A stretch of DNA of 45,778 nt from Metaclostridioides mangenotii (GTDB lineage: Bacteria; Bacillota; Clostridia; Peptostreptococcales; Peptostreptococcaceae): contig NZ_JAHLOF010000011.1 of NCBI RefSeq assembly GCF_018917235.1, forward strand, positions 1 through 45,778, given 5' to 3'. Below, in pieces: positions 16,019-25,786 of this stretch. The translations under genes were made by a program, and so were the position numbers. The notes beneath the pieces were generated by a model. That model did no database searches. It was not told the origin of the DNA and saw only the letters and a program-made list of their open reading frames with translations. How positions within the stretch are numbered: position 1 is the first letter of the stretch; every line of letters starts with the position of its first letter.

Positions 16019-16684
16019 TTAATCATCTAAAAATGATGCTATATTTAATAGGTCTATTAGTAAATTAATAAAATCTAAGAAAAGATTAAGAACGTGTATC
16101 GATAAATCATTCTTCTCTCTTAATGTACCATTTTGTATTTCATATTTAATCAAACTAATATCATAAAGAACATACCCCGAAAATATTACTACGCCTACTA
16201 TACTTATTAATATGCTAAGTATATCTCCACCTAAAAATAAATTTACAACTGAGGCTATCAACAGCCCTAAAAGCCCTGCAAATAATATGTTTCCTAATTT
16301 TAAATAATGTCCTGCTTCTCTTCTATTTGAAATAGATGCCAATATAGCGAATAGAATTGCTGTAGAGATTAGAATTGTCTGGAATACTTCTTTTCCCAAA
16401 TCTGCTATATAAAACTGTAGTAATGGATTCAAAAGAATACCCTCAATAAATGTAAATGCATAAACAAAATTCATAGAAAAACTTCTAGGTATTATCTCTT
16501 TTCTTGAAAATAAAGACATAATTAAAATTCCTATTATTAAAATTATAAACATTATATTTCCATAATATGAAAAACTCTCTGGAATAAACTTTTGACCAAA
16601 TATCAATCCTATAAACATAAACACTATCGAAATAGCTAAGTGCTTGAAAATAGCTGACATAGGATTCTGTATACTTTTATTCAT
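16019..16684 (-). CDS. Bax inhibitor-1 / YccA-YetJ family membrane protein
   Basis: 221 residues with about seven hydrophobic segments. Features typical of the BI-1 (TMBIM) family are FVYAFTFIEGILLNPLLQFY, ISNRREAGHYLKLGNILFAG, GYVLYDISLIKYE and the closing LSIHVLNLFLDFINLLIDLL. Bacterial members such as YetJ are pH-sensitive calcium-leak channels; that role is inferred. The ATG at 16702 would place AAAGGAGG inside the coding sequence, so the ATG at 16684, seven bases after it, is used. It stands alone between two terminators. Confidence 0.85.
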   Translation of the reverse strand: MNKSIQNPMSAIFKHLAISIVFMFIGLIFGQKFIPESFSYYGNIMFIILIIGILIMSLFSRKEIIPRSFSMNFVYAFTFIEGILLNPLLQFYIADLGKEVFQTILISTAILFAILASISNRREAGHYLKLGNILFAGLLGLLIASVVNLFLGGDILSILISIVGVVIFSGYVLYDISLIKYEIQNGTLREKNDLSIHVLNLFLDFINLLIDLLNIASFLDD

Positions 16685-16804
16685 AACTATTCCTCCTTTC
16701 AATATACAAATTTACCATCTATTTATCTAATACTGTAAAAACCTAATACATTATATTATTATATAAACCTTTATAAGTCTATAGAATAACACAAAAGTTA
16801 ATTA

Positions 16805-16847
16805 TAAAAAACTCTAAAGTAACTATTAGCTACTTTAGAGTTTTTTA
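16805..16847. terminator. Terminator of gltX, usable in both directions
   Basis: ACTCTAAAGTA and TACTTTAGAGT form a perfect 11-bp stem with a nine-base loop. A and T tracts on each side give a T-tail on both strands. It lies directly after the gltX stop. Confidence 0.85.
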
Positions 16848-16853
16848 TAATAT

Positions 16854-18344
16854 CTATTTATTTAAAAGATTTTTCTTAACATATGCAAGTCTATTTAGAC
16901 AAGTATCTTTACCTAGAACCTCTACAACTTTTGGTAGATCTGGTCCGTGCATTTGACCAGTAAATATTATCCTAGATCCCATAAACAGGTTTTTACCTTT
17001 TATCTTATGCTCTTTTTGAATCTCTTTTAGGATCGCTTTTACACATTCTTCATCAAGGTTTTCAGCATTTGCTATCTTTTCTTCAAGTGCTCCAAGTAGT
17101 GTTGGAATATGCTCTAGCTCTATGAATTCTCTACATTCATCAGTCTCTAGCTCTACTGTATCGCCGAAGAATATGGATGCATGATCTGTTATTTCTTGCA
17201 TGTACTGTATTTTTTCCTTAACAGCTGAAACCATGCCTTTTAAGAAGTCGTATCTATCTTTCATATCTTCTTCAGTAATAAATCCTCCATCAACTAGGAA
17301 AGGTATAGCTAGTTCTGTTAGATGATCATCATCACCATCTTTAATATAGTGTTGATCTACCCAGTTTAATTTTTCTGTGTCAAATACTCCACCGCTCTTA
17401 GATACTCTCTCTATCGAGAAAGCTTCTTCTAATTCTTTCATTGTAAATAGCTCTTGATTGTCTTCTGGAGACCATCCTACAAGTGCAACGTAGTTGACTA
17501 GGCCTTCTGGAAGATATCCTTTTTTCTTAAAGTCTTCTACAGCTACATCGCCTTGTCTCTTACTTAATTTTTTCTTTTCAGTGTTTAATATATTAGGAAG
17601 GTGAACAAATACTGGAGCTTCCCATCCAAAAGCTTCATATAAATAAACGTGTTTTGGAGTAGATGATACCCACTCTTCACCTCTTATAACGTGAGTAATT
17701 TTCATTAAATAATCGTCGACTACAACTGCAAAATGATATGTTGGGAACCCATCAGTTTTTATCAAAACTTGATCATCTAAATCATTTGTATTGAATTCAG
17801 TTTCTCCTCTTACTAAATCTGTAAACTTAATCACATGATTTTCTGGAAGTCTAAGTCTTATTACATAAGGCTCCCCAGCTGCTAATCTCTTTTCTACTTC
17901 GTCTTTAGAAAGATCTCTACAGTGACCATCGTACCTTGGAGTTTCACCAGCTTCTTTTTGCTTTTCTCTTACTTCATCAAGTCTTTCTTTAGTACAGAAA
18001 CAATAGTAAGCTTTACCAGAGTCTAGTAATTCTTTTATATATTCTTTGTAAATATCAAGTCTTTCTGATTGAATGTAAGGACCGTAGTTACCTTTTTGAA
18101 CAATAGTCCCATTTTTATCTAAAGCTACACCTTCATCATGCTCAATACCAGCCCATTCCATTGCGTTTAACATGTTTTCTATAGCTCCATCAACTAATCT
18201 ACTCTGATCAGTATCCTCAACTCTTAAAATATATTCTCCGCCCATTTTTTTAGCAAATAAATAGTTATAAAGAGCTGTCCTTAAACTACCTATATGTACA
18301 AATCCCGTTGGACTTGGTGCAAACCTAACTCTAACGCTCATCAT
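16854..18344 (-). CDS. gltX: Glutamyl-tRNA synthetase
   Basis: Class I synthetase, 496 residues. [22 protein letters not shown] carries the HIGH-type signature near residue 17, EDTDQSR is conserved, and [10 protein letters not shown] is the KMSKS loop. The C-terminal anticodon-binding domain is present and discriminating insertions match GluRS. The protein starts MMSV; either ATG is possible, with AGGAGG five or eight bases before. Whether it also charges tRNA-Gln depends on a GatCAB system not seen here. No T-box is visible in its leader. Confidence 0.95.
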   Translation of the reverse strand: MMSVRVRFAPSPTGFVHIGSLRTALYNYLFAKKMGGEYILRVEDTDQSRLVDGAIENMLNAMEWAGIEHDEGVALDKNGTIVQKGNYGPYIQSERLDIYKEYIKELLDSGKAYYCFCTKERLDEVREKQKEAGETPRYDGHCRDLSKDEVEKRLAAGEPYVIRLRLPENHVIKFTDLVRGETEFNTNDLDDQVLIKTDGFPTYHFAVVVDDYLMKITHVIRGEEWVSSTPKHVYLYEAFGWEAPVFVHLPNILNTEKKKLSKRQGDVAVEDFKKKGYLPEGLVNYVALVGWSPEDNQELFTMKELEEAFSIERVSKSGGVFDTEKLNWVDQHYIKDGDDDHLTELAIPFLVDGGFITEEDMKDRYDFLKGMVSAVKEKIQYMQEITDHASIFFGDTVELETDECREFIELEHIPTLLGALEEKIANAENLDEECVKAILKEIQKEHKIKGKNLFMGSRIIFTGQMHGPDLPKVVEVLGKDTCLNRLAYVKKNLLNK

Positions 18345-18794
18345 TAGTACCTCCTGATTAATTTATTCAATATATTAATATTATTAAAATACACTGCTAC
18401 TTTGCAAGTGTAATTTTCATCTGTGGAAAATTAGAATTAATTTAAATGAATAATATAAAAATTATCCACATTTATAAGTATATCCACATGGATATGTTGA
18501 TTATACGCATTGGGTTATTAAGTTACAAATACCCATACCATTATATCAGATTCTAGCTATTATGAGATACCCATCGAAAAAAATAACGATAAGAATTACT
18601 TATTTTCTTATACACACATGAATTTTCAGAATAGTAAAATATACGTTAAATTTTTGTTAAAACAAAAACATAGAAAATAAATGAATAAATAAATTATAAT
18701 ATAAAATTAATAGAATTAAAAATATACTAAAAAAAATAAACTAATTACTAAAATTAATTAATAAATTAATGGTAAAATAAACCAATTAATCAAA
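18345..18794. other. Divergent intergenic region with DnaA-box-like motifs
   Basis: About 450 very AT-rich bases between gltX and motA, with no open frame of note. A perfect DnaA box TTATCCACA lies at 18462-18470. Near matches are TGTGGAAAA at 18422-18430 (reverse orientation), ATATCCACA at 18480-18488 and TTATACGCA at 18501-18509. The remainder is runs of A and T. Confidence 0.5.
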
Positions 18795-18823
18795 TTGACA
18801 ATATAAATATTCATTGATAAAGT
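18795..18823 (+). promoter_or_regulatory. Predicted promoter of motA-motB
   Basis: TTGACA, 17 bp, TAAAGT. It looks like a sigma-A promoter rather than the flagellar sigma-D type. The transcript would start near 18830, which rules out the upstream ATG at 18814 as the motA start. Confidence 0.45.
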
Positions 18824-18915
18824 TTAGTATATCGTTTAGTCGAATTATGTATTATTTAACCAAAAAGATACGGAATTCAATTAATAGAGTATGTTATTAT
18901 ATGGAGGCGTTGATT

Positions 18916-19728
18916 ATGGAAATTACTACATTTATAGGGATTATATTTGGTATCATTTGTGTTGTGGGAGCAATGATATTTAAAGGTATCAGCTTTTCAG
19001 TCCTTATAAATCCAGCTGCATTTATGGTGATAATAGTTGGAACTATTGCCACGGTTTTAAATGCATATCCAGGTAAAGACTTGAAAAACTTGGGTAAAAT
19101 TTTTAAGGTATTATTTACTTCAGAGCAAAATGAATCTAAGATAGGGGCCATAAATGATTTAATTCGCTGTACTTATATAGCAAGAAAAGAAGGCTTCTTA
19201 GCATTAGACCAAGAGCTAGAGCAGTTAGATAATAAATTTATGCAAAGAGCCTTACGTATGGTAGTAGATGGTGCGGACGGTGATTTTATTTTAAGTGTTA
19301 TGGAGTCAGAAATTGATGCTATAGAAGAAAGACATTCTATAAATGCATCTATATTTAAACAAGCGGGAGGATATGCACCGACACTTGGGGTAATGGGAGC
19401 AGTATTTGGACTTATAGCAGCGATGGCACATATAGATAATACTGATGCTATGGCAGAGGCAATAGCAGCTGCGTTTATAGCAACTATTTTAGGTATATTT
19501 TCTGGATATGTTTTGTGGAACCCTTTTGCAAATAAATTGAAAATTAAAAGTAGACATGAAATATTTGAGAAGCAAATGATAATTGAAGGAGTATTAGAGA
19601 TACAGAAAGGTTCGGGACCTAACATGGTTAAAGAAAAACTTATATCTTTTTTAACAGAAGAGGAAATACTAATTTTAGAAAAAAATAATGAAATAAATAA
19701 GAATGCAGCCAGAAATTTGGTCAGCTAG
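18916..19728 (+). CDS. motA: Flagellar stator protein MotA
   Basis: 270 residues, the proton- or sodium-channel stator subunit of the flagellar motor. It opens with EITTFIGIIFGIICVVGAM (segment 1) and NPAAFMVIIVGTIATVLNAY (segment 2). A cytoplasmic loop with conserved charged residues follows (RKEGFLALDQELEQL, MESEIDAIEERH). Then come YAPTLGVMGAVFGLIAAM, with the channel Pro, and a fourth segment. The frame extends to 18814, but GGAGG lies eight bases before the ATG at 18916 and the promoter is downstream of 18814. motB follows after 12 bp. No other flagellar gene is in the window. Confidence 0.93.
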   Translation: MEITTFIGIIFGIICVVGAMIFKGISFSVLINPAAFMVIIVGTIATVLNAYPGKDLKNLGKIFKVLFTSEQNESKIGAINDLIRCTYIARKEGFLALDQELEQLDNKFMQRALRMVVDGADGDFILSVMESEIDAIEERHSINASIFKQAGGYAPTLGVMGAVFGLIAAMAHIDNTDAMAEAIAAAFIATILGIFSGYVLWNPFANKLKIKSRHEIFEKQMIIEGVLEIQKGSGPNMVKEKLISFLTEEEILILEKNNEINKNAARNLVS

Positions 19729-19740
19729 GGGTGAAGGCGT

Positions 19741-20457
19741 ATGGCTAAAAGAAATAAGCATGAAGATGATTTTGATGAAGGATGGCTATTACCTTATTCA
19801 GACTTAATGACATTACTGCTAGCGGTTTTTATTGTTTTATTTGCTACAAGTAAAGTAGATCAAAAAAAGATGGAAGATATGGCGGATTCTTTTGCAAATA
19901 TAGTAGTATCTTCTAAAGGTACTGGGTTTGAAGATTCAAATGGAAAACAAATTATCCAAGGAAATAGTGATGAACTATCAGCATATACTAAAAGTGTTAT
20001 GCAAATAAAGACGAATATGGATAAATACATAAAAGAAAATAATCTAACGGATGAGATTTCGGCTGAAATTAAAGATGACAAGCTGAAAATTGTAATAGCA
20101 AATAATATACTTTACCAACCAGGTAGCGCAGAAGTTAGTGAAAGAAATATTGAACTTGCTAAGACAATCGGAAAACTTATAGTGGATCAAGGAAAAGATA
20201 TAGAAGTGAATGTTGTAGGGCATACAGATAACGTACCTGTACATAATTATGAATTTGAAGATAATATAGAGTTAAGTCAAAAGAGAGCATTTAATTTTTT
20301 AAAAAATATGTTAAAAACCTCGGGGGTAGATCCGAGAAAATTTAGTACAGCAGGATATGGTGAGTATCAACCTATTGCATCAAATGATACGGATGAAGGT
20401 AAACGTTTAAATAGAAGGGTTGAGATTTTAATAGATGCTAATAAAAATATTAATTAA
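19741..20457 (+). CDS. motB: Flagellar stator protein MotB
   Basis: 238 residues. One membrane segment near the N-terminus carries the ion-binding Asp (PYSDLMTLLLAVFIVLFA, Asp21). A plug and linker region follows, then an OmpA-type peptidoglycan-binding domain (VNVVGHTDNVPV, LSQKRAFNFLKN, YGEYQPIASNDTDEGKRLNR). It anchors the stator to the cell wall. Translated right after motA with ribosome site GGGGTGAAGG. Confidence 0.95.
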   Translation: MAKRNKHEDDFDEGWLLPYSDLMTLLLAVFIVLFATSKVDQKKMEDMADSFANIVVSSKGTGFEDSNGKQIIQGNSDELSAYTKSVMQIKTNMDKYIKENNLTDEISAEIKDDKLKIVIANNILYQPGSAEVSERNIELAKTIGKLIVDQGKDIEVNVVGHTDNVPVHNYEFEDNIELSQKRAFNFLKNMLKTSGVDPRKFSTAGYGEYQPIASNDTDEGKRLNRRVEILIDANKNIN

Positions 20458-20545
20458 TCTATTAAGTTAGATAGATTTAATATGTTTTAATTTTTATAAC
20501 TGATATATTGTATCTATTTTTAATATTTAATGTAATTAAAAAGTT

Positions 20546-20572
20546 GAAGTAGTAAATTAAATTTACTACTTC
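20546..20572. terminator. Terminator between motB and the second proS
   Basis: A perfect 12-bp stem GAAGTAGTAAAT / ATTTACTACTTC with a three-base loop. T-rich downstream sequence on the minus strand (AACTTTTTAATT) ends proS; on the plus strand it can end motA-motB. Confidence 0.7.
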
Positions 20573-20622
20573 ATCTGTCTAAGCTTTTATTTTTATATTA
20601 AAATATATCTCACTTATAAAAT

Positions 20623-22071
20623 TTAATACGATTTACCTACAATGACCATATCCTTAGCATCCTTTCCACAGTGGAAGCACTTAGTATGACCTAATTCTTC
20701 TTTTGTAAAAGGCATACATCTTATTGTCGCACTAGTTTCTTCTTTGATCTGAGCCTCGCACTCTGCATCTCCACACCACATAGCTTTTGCAAAACCAGGC
20801 TTTTCATCTAACATTGTATTAAATTCATCCATATTTCCTACTACTGTAGTGTTTTCATCCATGAAGTTTTTAGCTTTATTGTACATATCTTTTTGAATAG
20901 TGTCTAATAATCCTGAGATCTTATCTGTTAATGTATCCAGGGCATAAGATTCTTTTTTTAATGTATCCCTTCTAAATACCATAGCTTGGTTGTTTTCTAT
21001 ATCTTTTGGTCCTACTTCTATTCTAACCGGTACACCTTTCATTTCCCACTCATTGAACTTCCATCCCGTTGAGTAGTTATCTCTATCATCAACTTCTACT
21101 TTTATACCTTGAGATTTAAGTGTTGAGTAGGTTTCATCTACTTTCTCCATAACATTCCCTTTTTGAGCTGCTATAGGTAATATAACAACTTGTGTTGGAG
21201 CTATCCTTGGAGGGAGAACAAGTCCTCTGTTGTCACTGTGAGTCATGACTAAACCACCTATAAGTCTTGTAGAAGCTCCCCAAGATGTATGGTATGGATG
21301 AGCTAATTTACCTTCTCTATCAGAAAAAGTAATGTCAAATGCTTTTGTAAAGTGTTGACCTAAGAAGTGACTTGTTCCAGATTGTAAAGCCTTACCATCT
21401 TTCATCATCGCTTCTATTGTGTAAGTTCTCTCACCACCTGCAAACTTCTCACTTTCACTTTTTTGGCCTGATATAACTGGCATTGCAAGAACTTCTTCGC
21501 ATAAAGCTTGATATGCTTTTAATTGTTGCACTGTTTCAGCTTCAGCCTCATCTGCCGTTTCGTGTAGTGTATGGCCTTCTTGCCATAAAAATTCAGAAGT
21601 TCTTAAAAATGGTCTAGTTGTTTTTTCCCATCTTACAACTGAACACCATTGATTATATAAATATGGTAAATCTCTGTATGATTTTAACCATTTTGCATAC
21701 ATTGTACATATTATCGTTTCTGATGTAGGTCTTATACAGAGTCTTTCTTCCAATTTTTTATGTCCACCGTGAGTTACCCAAGCTACCTCTGGAGCAAAAC
21801 CTTCAACGTGCTCTGCCTCTTTATTTAGTAAACTCTCTGGTATCAAAAGTGGAAAATAAACATTTTTATGTCCAGTTTCTTTGTATTTTTTATCCAAGAA
21901 TTCCTGTATGGTTTCCCATAAAGCATAACCATAAGGTTTTATAACCATAAATCCTTTAATAGGAGCGTAATCAACTAAGTCAGTCTTAGTTATTACATCA
22001 GTATACCACTGTGGAAAGTCAACTTCCATTGGTGTTATTTCTTCTACGAATTGCTTTTCATTCTTTGCCAT
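20623..22071 (-). CDS. proS: Prolyl-tRNA synthetase, archaeal/eukaryal type (short form)
   Basis: 482 residues without the bacterial editing insertion. Class II motifs are seen: motif 2 in RPTSETIICTMYAKWLKSY and VVRWEKTTRPFLRTSEFLW, and motif 3 in GLVMTHSDNRGLVLPPRIAP. A zinc-binding C-terminal domain ends CFHCGKDAKDMVIVGKSY, with further Cys in WCGDAECEAQ. It charges tRNA-Pro. A T-box leader precedes it, so it is induced when proline-tRNA is uncharged. It is the second ProRS gene in tandem, after the long bacterial form. AAGGAGG precedes the ATG. Confidence 0.94.
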   Translation of the reverse strand: MAKNEKQFVEEITPMEVDFPQWYTDVITKTDLVDYAPIKGFMVIKPYGYALWETIQEFLDKKYKETGHKNVYFPLLIPESLLNKEAEHVEGFAPEVAWVTHGGHKKLEERLCIRPTSETIICTMYAKWLKSYRDLPYLYNQWCSVVRWEKTTRPFLRTSEFLWQEGHTLHETADEAEAETVQQLKAYQALCEEVLAMPVISGQKSESEKFAGGERTYTIEAMMKDGKALQSGTSHFLGQHFTKAFDITFSDREGKLAHPYHTSWGASTRLIGGLVMTHSDNRGLVLPPRIAPTQVVILPIAAQKGNVMEKVDETYSTLKSQGIKVEVDDRDNYSTGWKFNEWEMKGVPVRIEVGPKDIENNQAMVFRRDTLKKESYALDTLTDKISGLLDTIQKDMYNKAKNFMDENTTVVGNMDEFNTMLDEKPGFAKAMWCGDAECEAQIKEETSATIRCMPFTKEELGHTKCFHCGKDAKDMVIVGKSY

Positions 22072-22152
22072 TATGTTTCCTCCTTATATATTTAAATTTT
22101 TAGTTTATTATAATCGCTTAAAATATTAACTTTATTTATTTCTTTATATAAA

Positions 22153-22372
22153 TAAAAAAATCTCTCACCTCTATAAACGTACTATAGAGGCGAAAGATTT
22201 TTCGCGGTACCACTCTACTTAGCCCTAAGGCCATCTTCATGGGATATAACGATCCCGTCCGTAAACTTTCAGCTAAAAGATAGGTTCAAATACTTATTCT
22301 TAGAAACTCTCAGCTACGTTTCCTCTCTGTGAAGACTTCAATATTTTACTATTTCTTCATTACAGCCAATTG
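22153..22372 (-). promoter_or_regulatory. T-box leader of the short ProRS gene
   Basis: The minus strand carries the T-box core AGAGTGGTACCGCG (22203-22216), stem I elements (CACAGAGAGGA, GCTGAGAGTTT) and a specifier loop GAACCTA with CCU at 22284-22282, a proline codon. A terminator (CCTCTATAG / ATAGAGG extended stem, then a T7 run) ends near 22153. Uncharged tRNA-Pro should favour the antiterminator and let proS be transcribed. Confidence 0.9.
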
Positions 22373-22386
22373 TATATTTAATTCTA

Positions 22387-24105
22387 TTAGCATCCTAACT
22401 TAACATCATTTTTTATAAACTCAGCTTTTACTATTTCGTTGATCTCAGAAATGTCTATAAGCTCTTTATCAGCTGCATCTCTAAGTTTATACTCTACTTT
22501 TCCATCCTTAGCATCTTTTCCAACTGTTATTCTTATTGGAATTCCTAGAAGTTCTGAATCTTTAAATTTAACTCCCACTCTTTCATCTCTATCATCTAGA
22601 AGTACTTCTACACCCATAGCTTCTAATTCATTTTGTATTTTTTCTGCTAACTGCCCATTCTCTTCATTCTTCATATCAACTTGAACAATGCTTACATGGT
22701 ATGGAGCTATTGAAAGTGGCCATATAATACCATTTTCATCGTTGTGTTGCTCGATTACAGCCGCTGCTGTTCTCTCTACACCTATACCATAACATCCCAT
22801 AAGAATTGGCTTAGATTTCCCATCTTTATCTATAAAGTTAGCATTCATAGCTTCTGAATATTTAGTTCCAAGTTGGAATATATGTCCAACCTCAACACCC
22901 CTAGCTATTTCAAGAGGTTTTCCACATTCTATACAATTATCTCCTGCTTGAACATTTCTGAAGTCACCTACAACGCCTTCAAAATCTCTTCCGTAATTTA
23001 CATTTTCTATATGATACCCAGTTTTATTTGCTCCTATAATCATATTATTTTGATCTGCCACTTCTTTATCTACGAATAAATAATCAGCTTTTATATTAAT
23101 AGGCCCTGCAAATCCTACCTCTGCATTAGTTACCTCTTTTACTACATTATCAGTTGCAAGTTCAAACTCGATTACCCCACCTATAGCATTTTCAACTTTT
23201 ACTTCATTTACATCTCTATCTCCTCTTACTACGACAGCAACTGTTTTTCCATCCGCTGTATAAACAAGAGTTTTAGCTAATTTCTTAGAGTCAGCTTTGA
23301 AGAAATCTTCTAATTCTTTAATTGTTCCAACACCTGGTGTGTGAACTTCTTTTAATTCCTTTAATTCTTCTTTTTCTAATGTGTTATTTAATGATTCAGC
23401 TCTCTCTACATTCGCTGCATAATCACATCCACTACAAAATACTACTTCATCTTCACCAACTTCAGACTTAACCATAAATTCTGCAGATACTGAGCCACCA
23501 ATAGCGCCTGAATCAGCTAAAACTGGACTATTATCTAATCCGCATCTTCTAAATATATTAACGTACGCATCAAACATATCTTGGTAAGATTTAGCCATCC
23601 CTTCATGATCAACATCAAAACTGTATGCATCTTTCATAGTAAACGTTTTAGTTCTCATAACACCAAATCTTGGTCTTCTTTCGTCTCTGTACTTAGTTTG
23701 TATTTGATATAAATTTAACGGAAGTTGCTTATATGAACTTATTTCCTGTCTGATAATATCAGTAAAAACCTCTTCATGAGTTGGTCCTAGACAGTAATCT
23801 CTCTCTGTTCTGTCTTTAAGTCTAAACATTTCTTCTCCCATAGCTTCCCATCTTCCAGATTCTTGCCATAACTCACTTGGGATGATAGCTGAACAAAGTA
23901 TTTCTTGAGCTCCTTTAGCATTCATTTCTTCTCTAATTATCTGTGCTACTTTGTTAAAAACTCTAATACCTATAGGTAATTGGTTGTAAACACCTGAAGA
24001 CATTTTCTTGATCATTCCTGATCTTATCATCAATTGATGACTTTTTATTTCTGCATCTGATGGAACTTCTTTTAATGTTGGTAAAAACATTTTCGACATT
24101 TTCAT
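22387..24105 (-). CDS. proS: Prolyl-tRNA synthetase, bacterial type with editing domain
   Basis: 572 residues, the usual bacterial ProRS length. Motif 2 is [20 protein letters not shown], preceded by [16 protein letters not shown]. The editing (YbaK-like INS) domain spans roughly 225-380 ([20 protein letters not shown]). Motif 3 is [18 protein letters not shown], and the anticodon domain ends the protein. The editing domain removes mischarged alanine. AGGAGG stands nine bases before the first ATG. It has its own promoter and T-box, downstream of ispF. Confidence 0.95.
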   Translation of the reverse strand: MKMSKMFLPTLKEVPSDAEIKSHQLMIRSGMIKKMSSGVYNQLPIGIRVFNKVAQIIREEMNAKGAQEILCSAIIPSELWQESGRWEAMGEEMFRLKDRTERDYCLGPTHEEVFTDIIRQEISSYKQLPLNLYQIQTKYRDERRPRFGVMRTKTFTMKDAYSFDVDHEGMAKSYQDMFDAYVNIFRRCGLDNSPVLADSGAIGGSVSAEFMVKSEVGEDEVVFCSGCDYAANVERAESLNNTLEKEELKELKEVHTPGVGTIKELEDFFKADSKKLAKTLVYTADGKTVAVVVRGDRDVNEVKVENAIGGVIEFELATDNVVKEVTNAEVGFAGPINIKADYLFVDKEVADQNNMIIGANKTGYHIENVNYGRDFEGVVGDFRNVQAGDNCIECGKPLEIARGVEVGHIFQLGTKYSEAMNANFIDKDGKSKPILMGCYGIGVERTAAAVIEQHNDENGIIWPLSIAPYHVSIVQVDMKNEENGQLAEKIQNELEAMGVEVLLDDRDERVGVKFKDSELLGIPIRITVGKDAKDGKVEYKLRDAADKELIDISEINEIVKAEFIKNDVKLGC

Positions 24106-24163
24106 TTTTGTTGCCCTCCTAATAAGTTAATTTATTTTTATAACTAATACTGTATTTAAATAT

Positions 24164-24395
24164 AAAAAAACCCTTCATCTCATATATAGAGACGAAAGGT
24201 TGTAATTTCCGCGGTACCACTCTAGTTAGCTAACTTAGCCCACTTTTTGGAATATAACGGTTCCTACCGTAAAGATTAACTTTAAGCTAGAAGTCAGGTT
24301 CGAAGATTTCCTCTTAGAAACTTTCAGCATTTGTTTCCTCTCTGTGAAGATTTCACCATCTACTATTACTTCATCATTGCAATAATATTTTGATT
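24164..24395 (-). promoter_or_regulatory. T-box leader of the long ProRS gene
   Basis: The minus strand carries core AGAGTGGTACCGCG (24211-24224), a stem I with CACAGAGAGGAAAC and GCTGAAAGTTTC, and specifier loop GAACCTGA with CCU at 24298-24296. The terminator pairs CTTTCGTCTC with GAGATGAAGG and is followed by a run of seven T. Confidence 0.9.
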
Positions 24396-24414
24396 ATTAT
24401 TTAACTTATATCAT

Positions 24415-24443
24415 ATAATATATTAATTATTACCAGTTGTCAA
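24415..24443 (-). promoter_or_regulatory. Promoter of the proS T-box transcript
   Basis: Minus-strand TTGACA (24443-24438), 17 bp, TATTAT (24420-24415). The -35 box lies within the last codons of ispF, and transcription would begin just before stem I of the T-box. Confidence 0.7.
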
Positions 24444-24908
24444 TAATAATATACAAATACTTTGAGAAGATATTCCTTCTTCTGATCCAGTAAACCCAAG
24501 CTTTTCTTCAGTTGTCGCTTTAATATTTATATTGTCTATTCCCGTCTCTAGAGTTTTCGCTATTACTTCTCTCATTTGATCTATATATAGGGCTAGTTTT
24601 GGTCTCTGGGCTATAATAGTACTATCAATATTTCCTATTTTGTATCCTTTTGACTTTACAAGCTCATAAACATGGGCAAGTAATTTTATACTGTCTGCCC
24701 CTTTATACTTTTCATCTGTATCTGGGAAGTGCTTGCCTATGTCACCCATTGCCATTGCCCCAAGGATAGAGTCAGCGATAGCATGTGTGAGAACATCCGC
24801 ATCTGAATGTCCAAGCAATCCTTTTTCATGAGGTATTGTTACCCCTCCAAGAATTAGCTTTCTGCCTTCGACAAGTCTATGTACATCGTATCCTAAACCT
24901 ACTCTCAT
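24423..24908 (-). CDS. ispF: 2-C-methyl-D-erythritol 2,4-cyclodiphosphate synthase
   Basis: MEP pathway enzyme that cyclises CDP-methylerythritol phosphate to MEcPP. It has 161 residues. The N-terminal [12 protein letters not shown] (Asp8, His10) and THAI (His42) give the three metal ligands. [30 protein letters not shown] and the C-terminal [18 protein letters not shown] are family signatures. ispD lies upstream on the same strand, separated by a terminator, so ispF probably has its own promoter. Confidence 0.96.
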   Translation of the reverse strand: MRVGLGYDVHRLVEGRKLILGGVTIPHEKGLLGHSDADVLTHAIADSILGAMAMGDIGKHFPDTDEKYKGADSIKLLAHVYELVKSKGYKIGNIDSTIIAQRPKLALYIDQMREVIAKTLETGIDNINIKATTEEKLGFTGSEEGISSQSICILLLTTGNN

Positions 24909-25018
24909 ACAAGTCCTCCTATTTATTTATATATTTAAAATTTTACTATTTATAATTATTTCAGTAGAATATATTCTATCAGTTATTTATATTTCATATA
25001 TCATGCTGCATATAAAAA

Positions 25019-25053
25019 ACAAATAGCCGTTTACATAGTACTCAACTATTTGT
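25019..25053 (-). terminator. Terminator after ispD
   Basis: An 8-bp stem ACAAATAG / CTATTTGT with a 19-base loop, followed on the minus strand by TTTTTTATA. Confidence 0.6.
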
Positions 25054-25065
25054 TATATTAAAAAA

Positions 25066-25743
25066 TTAAATTTCTTTTATTATTTGATTTGCTGTTTTCA
25101 AGTCTTCTTGGTTGGTAATCTTTATGTTTTTATACGATCCCATAACCATACTTACTTTCTGACCAATTCTCTCTACAAGCATTGAATCATCAGTTCCATA
25201 AAAACCTTCTTTATAAGCATCTTCATATGCACTTTTTATTGTTATATAATCAAAAACCTGTGGTGTCTGAGCGGCCCAAAGTAATTTTCTATCAGGCGTA
25301 CTTTCTACCACACCATCATTTACAATTTTAATTGTATCGTTTACTGGAACTCCAACAACAACAGCTTTTTTTGATATTGCCTCTTTTATAGATTCATCTA
25401 TAATCTTATTATCCACAAATGGCCTTGCTCCATCGTGTATCAATACTATATTACAATTTGTATCTAACTTTTTTAGACCATTGTATATTGAGTCCTGTCT
25501 TTCTTTTCCTCCGTATGCTATTTTTATACCTTTGAAATTGTATTTTTTTAATATAGTTTCTATAAAATATTCCTTTTCCTCAGGTTTAATACATACTACT
25601 ATTTCATCTATATTTTTATTTTGGTAAAAAACTTGAATAGTGCGTGCAATAACTTCCATATCGCCTATCTTTATAAATTGTTTATTTATTCCAATATTCA
25701 TTCTTTTGCCGCTTCCGGCTGCTACCACTATTACACTATTCAA
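25066..25743 (-). CDS. ispD: 2-C-methyl-D-erythritol 4-phosphate cytidylyltransferase
   Basis: Third enzyme of the MEP pathway: joins CTP and methylerythritol phosphate. It has 225 residues. The N-terminal IVVAAGSGKRMN is the nucleotide-binding loop; AYGGKERQDSIYNGL, VLIHDGARPFVD, PVNDTIKIV and LWAAQTPQVFDY are the family motifs. It pairs functionally with ispF next to it. Confidence 0.95.
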   Translation of the reverse strand: MNSVIVVAAGSGKRMNIGINKQFIKIGDMEVIARTIQVFYQNKNIDEIVVCIKPEEKEYFIETILKKYNFKGIKIAYGGKERQDSIYNGLKKLDTNCNIVLIHDGARPFVDNKIIDESIKEAISKKAVVVGVPVNDTIKIVNDGVVESTPDRKLLWAAQTPQVFDYITIKSAYEDAYKEGFYGTDDSMLVERIGQKVSMVMGSYKNIKITNQEDLKTANQIIKEI

Positions 25744-25786
25744 GTTATCACCTCATTAATTTAAATTATTATGATTAATTAACCAT

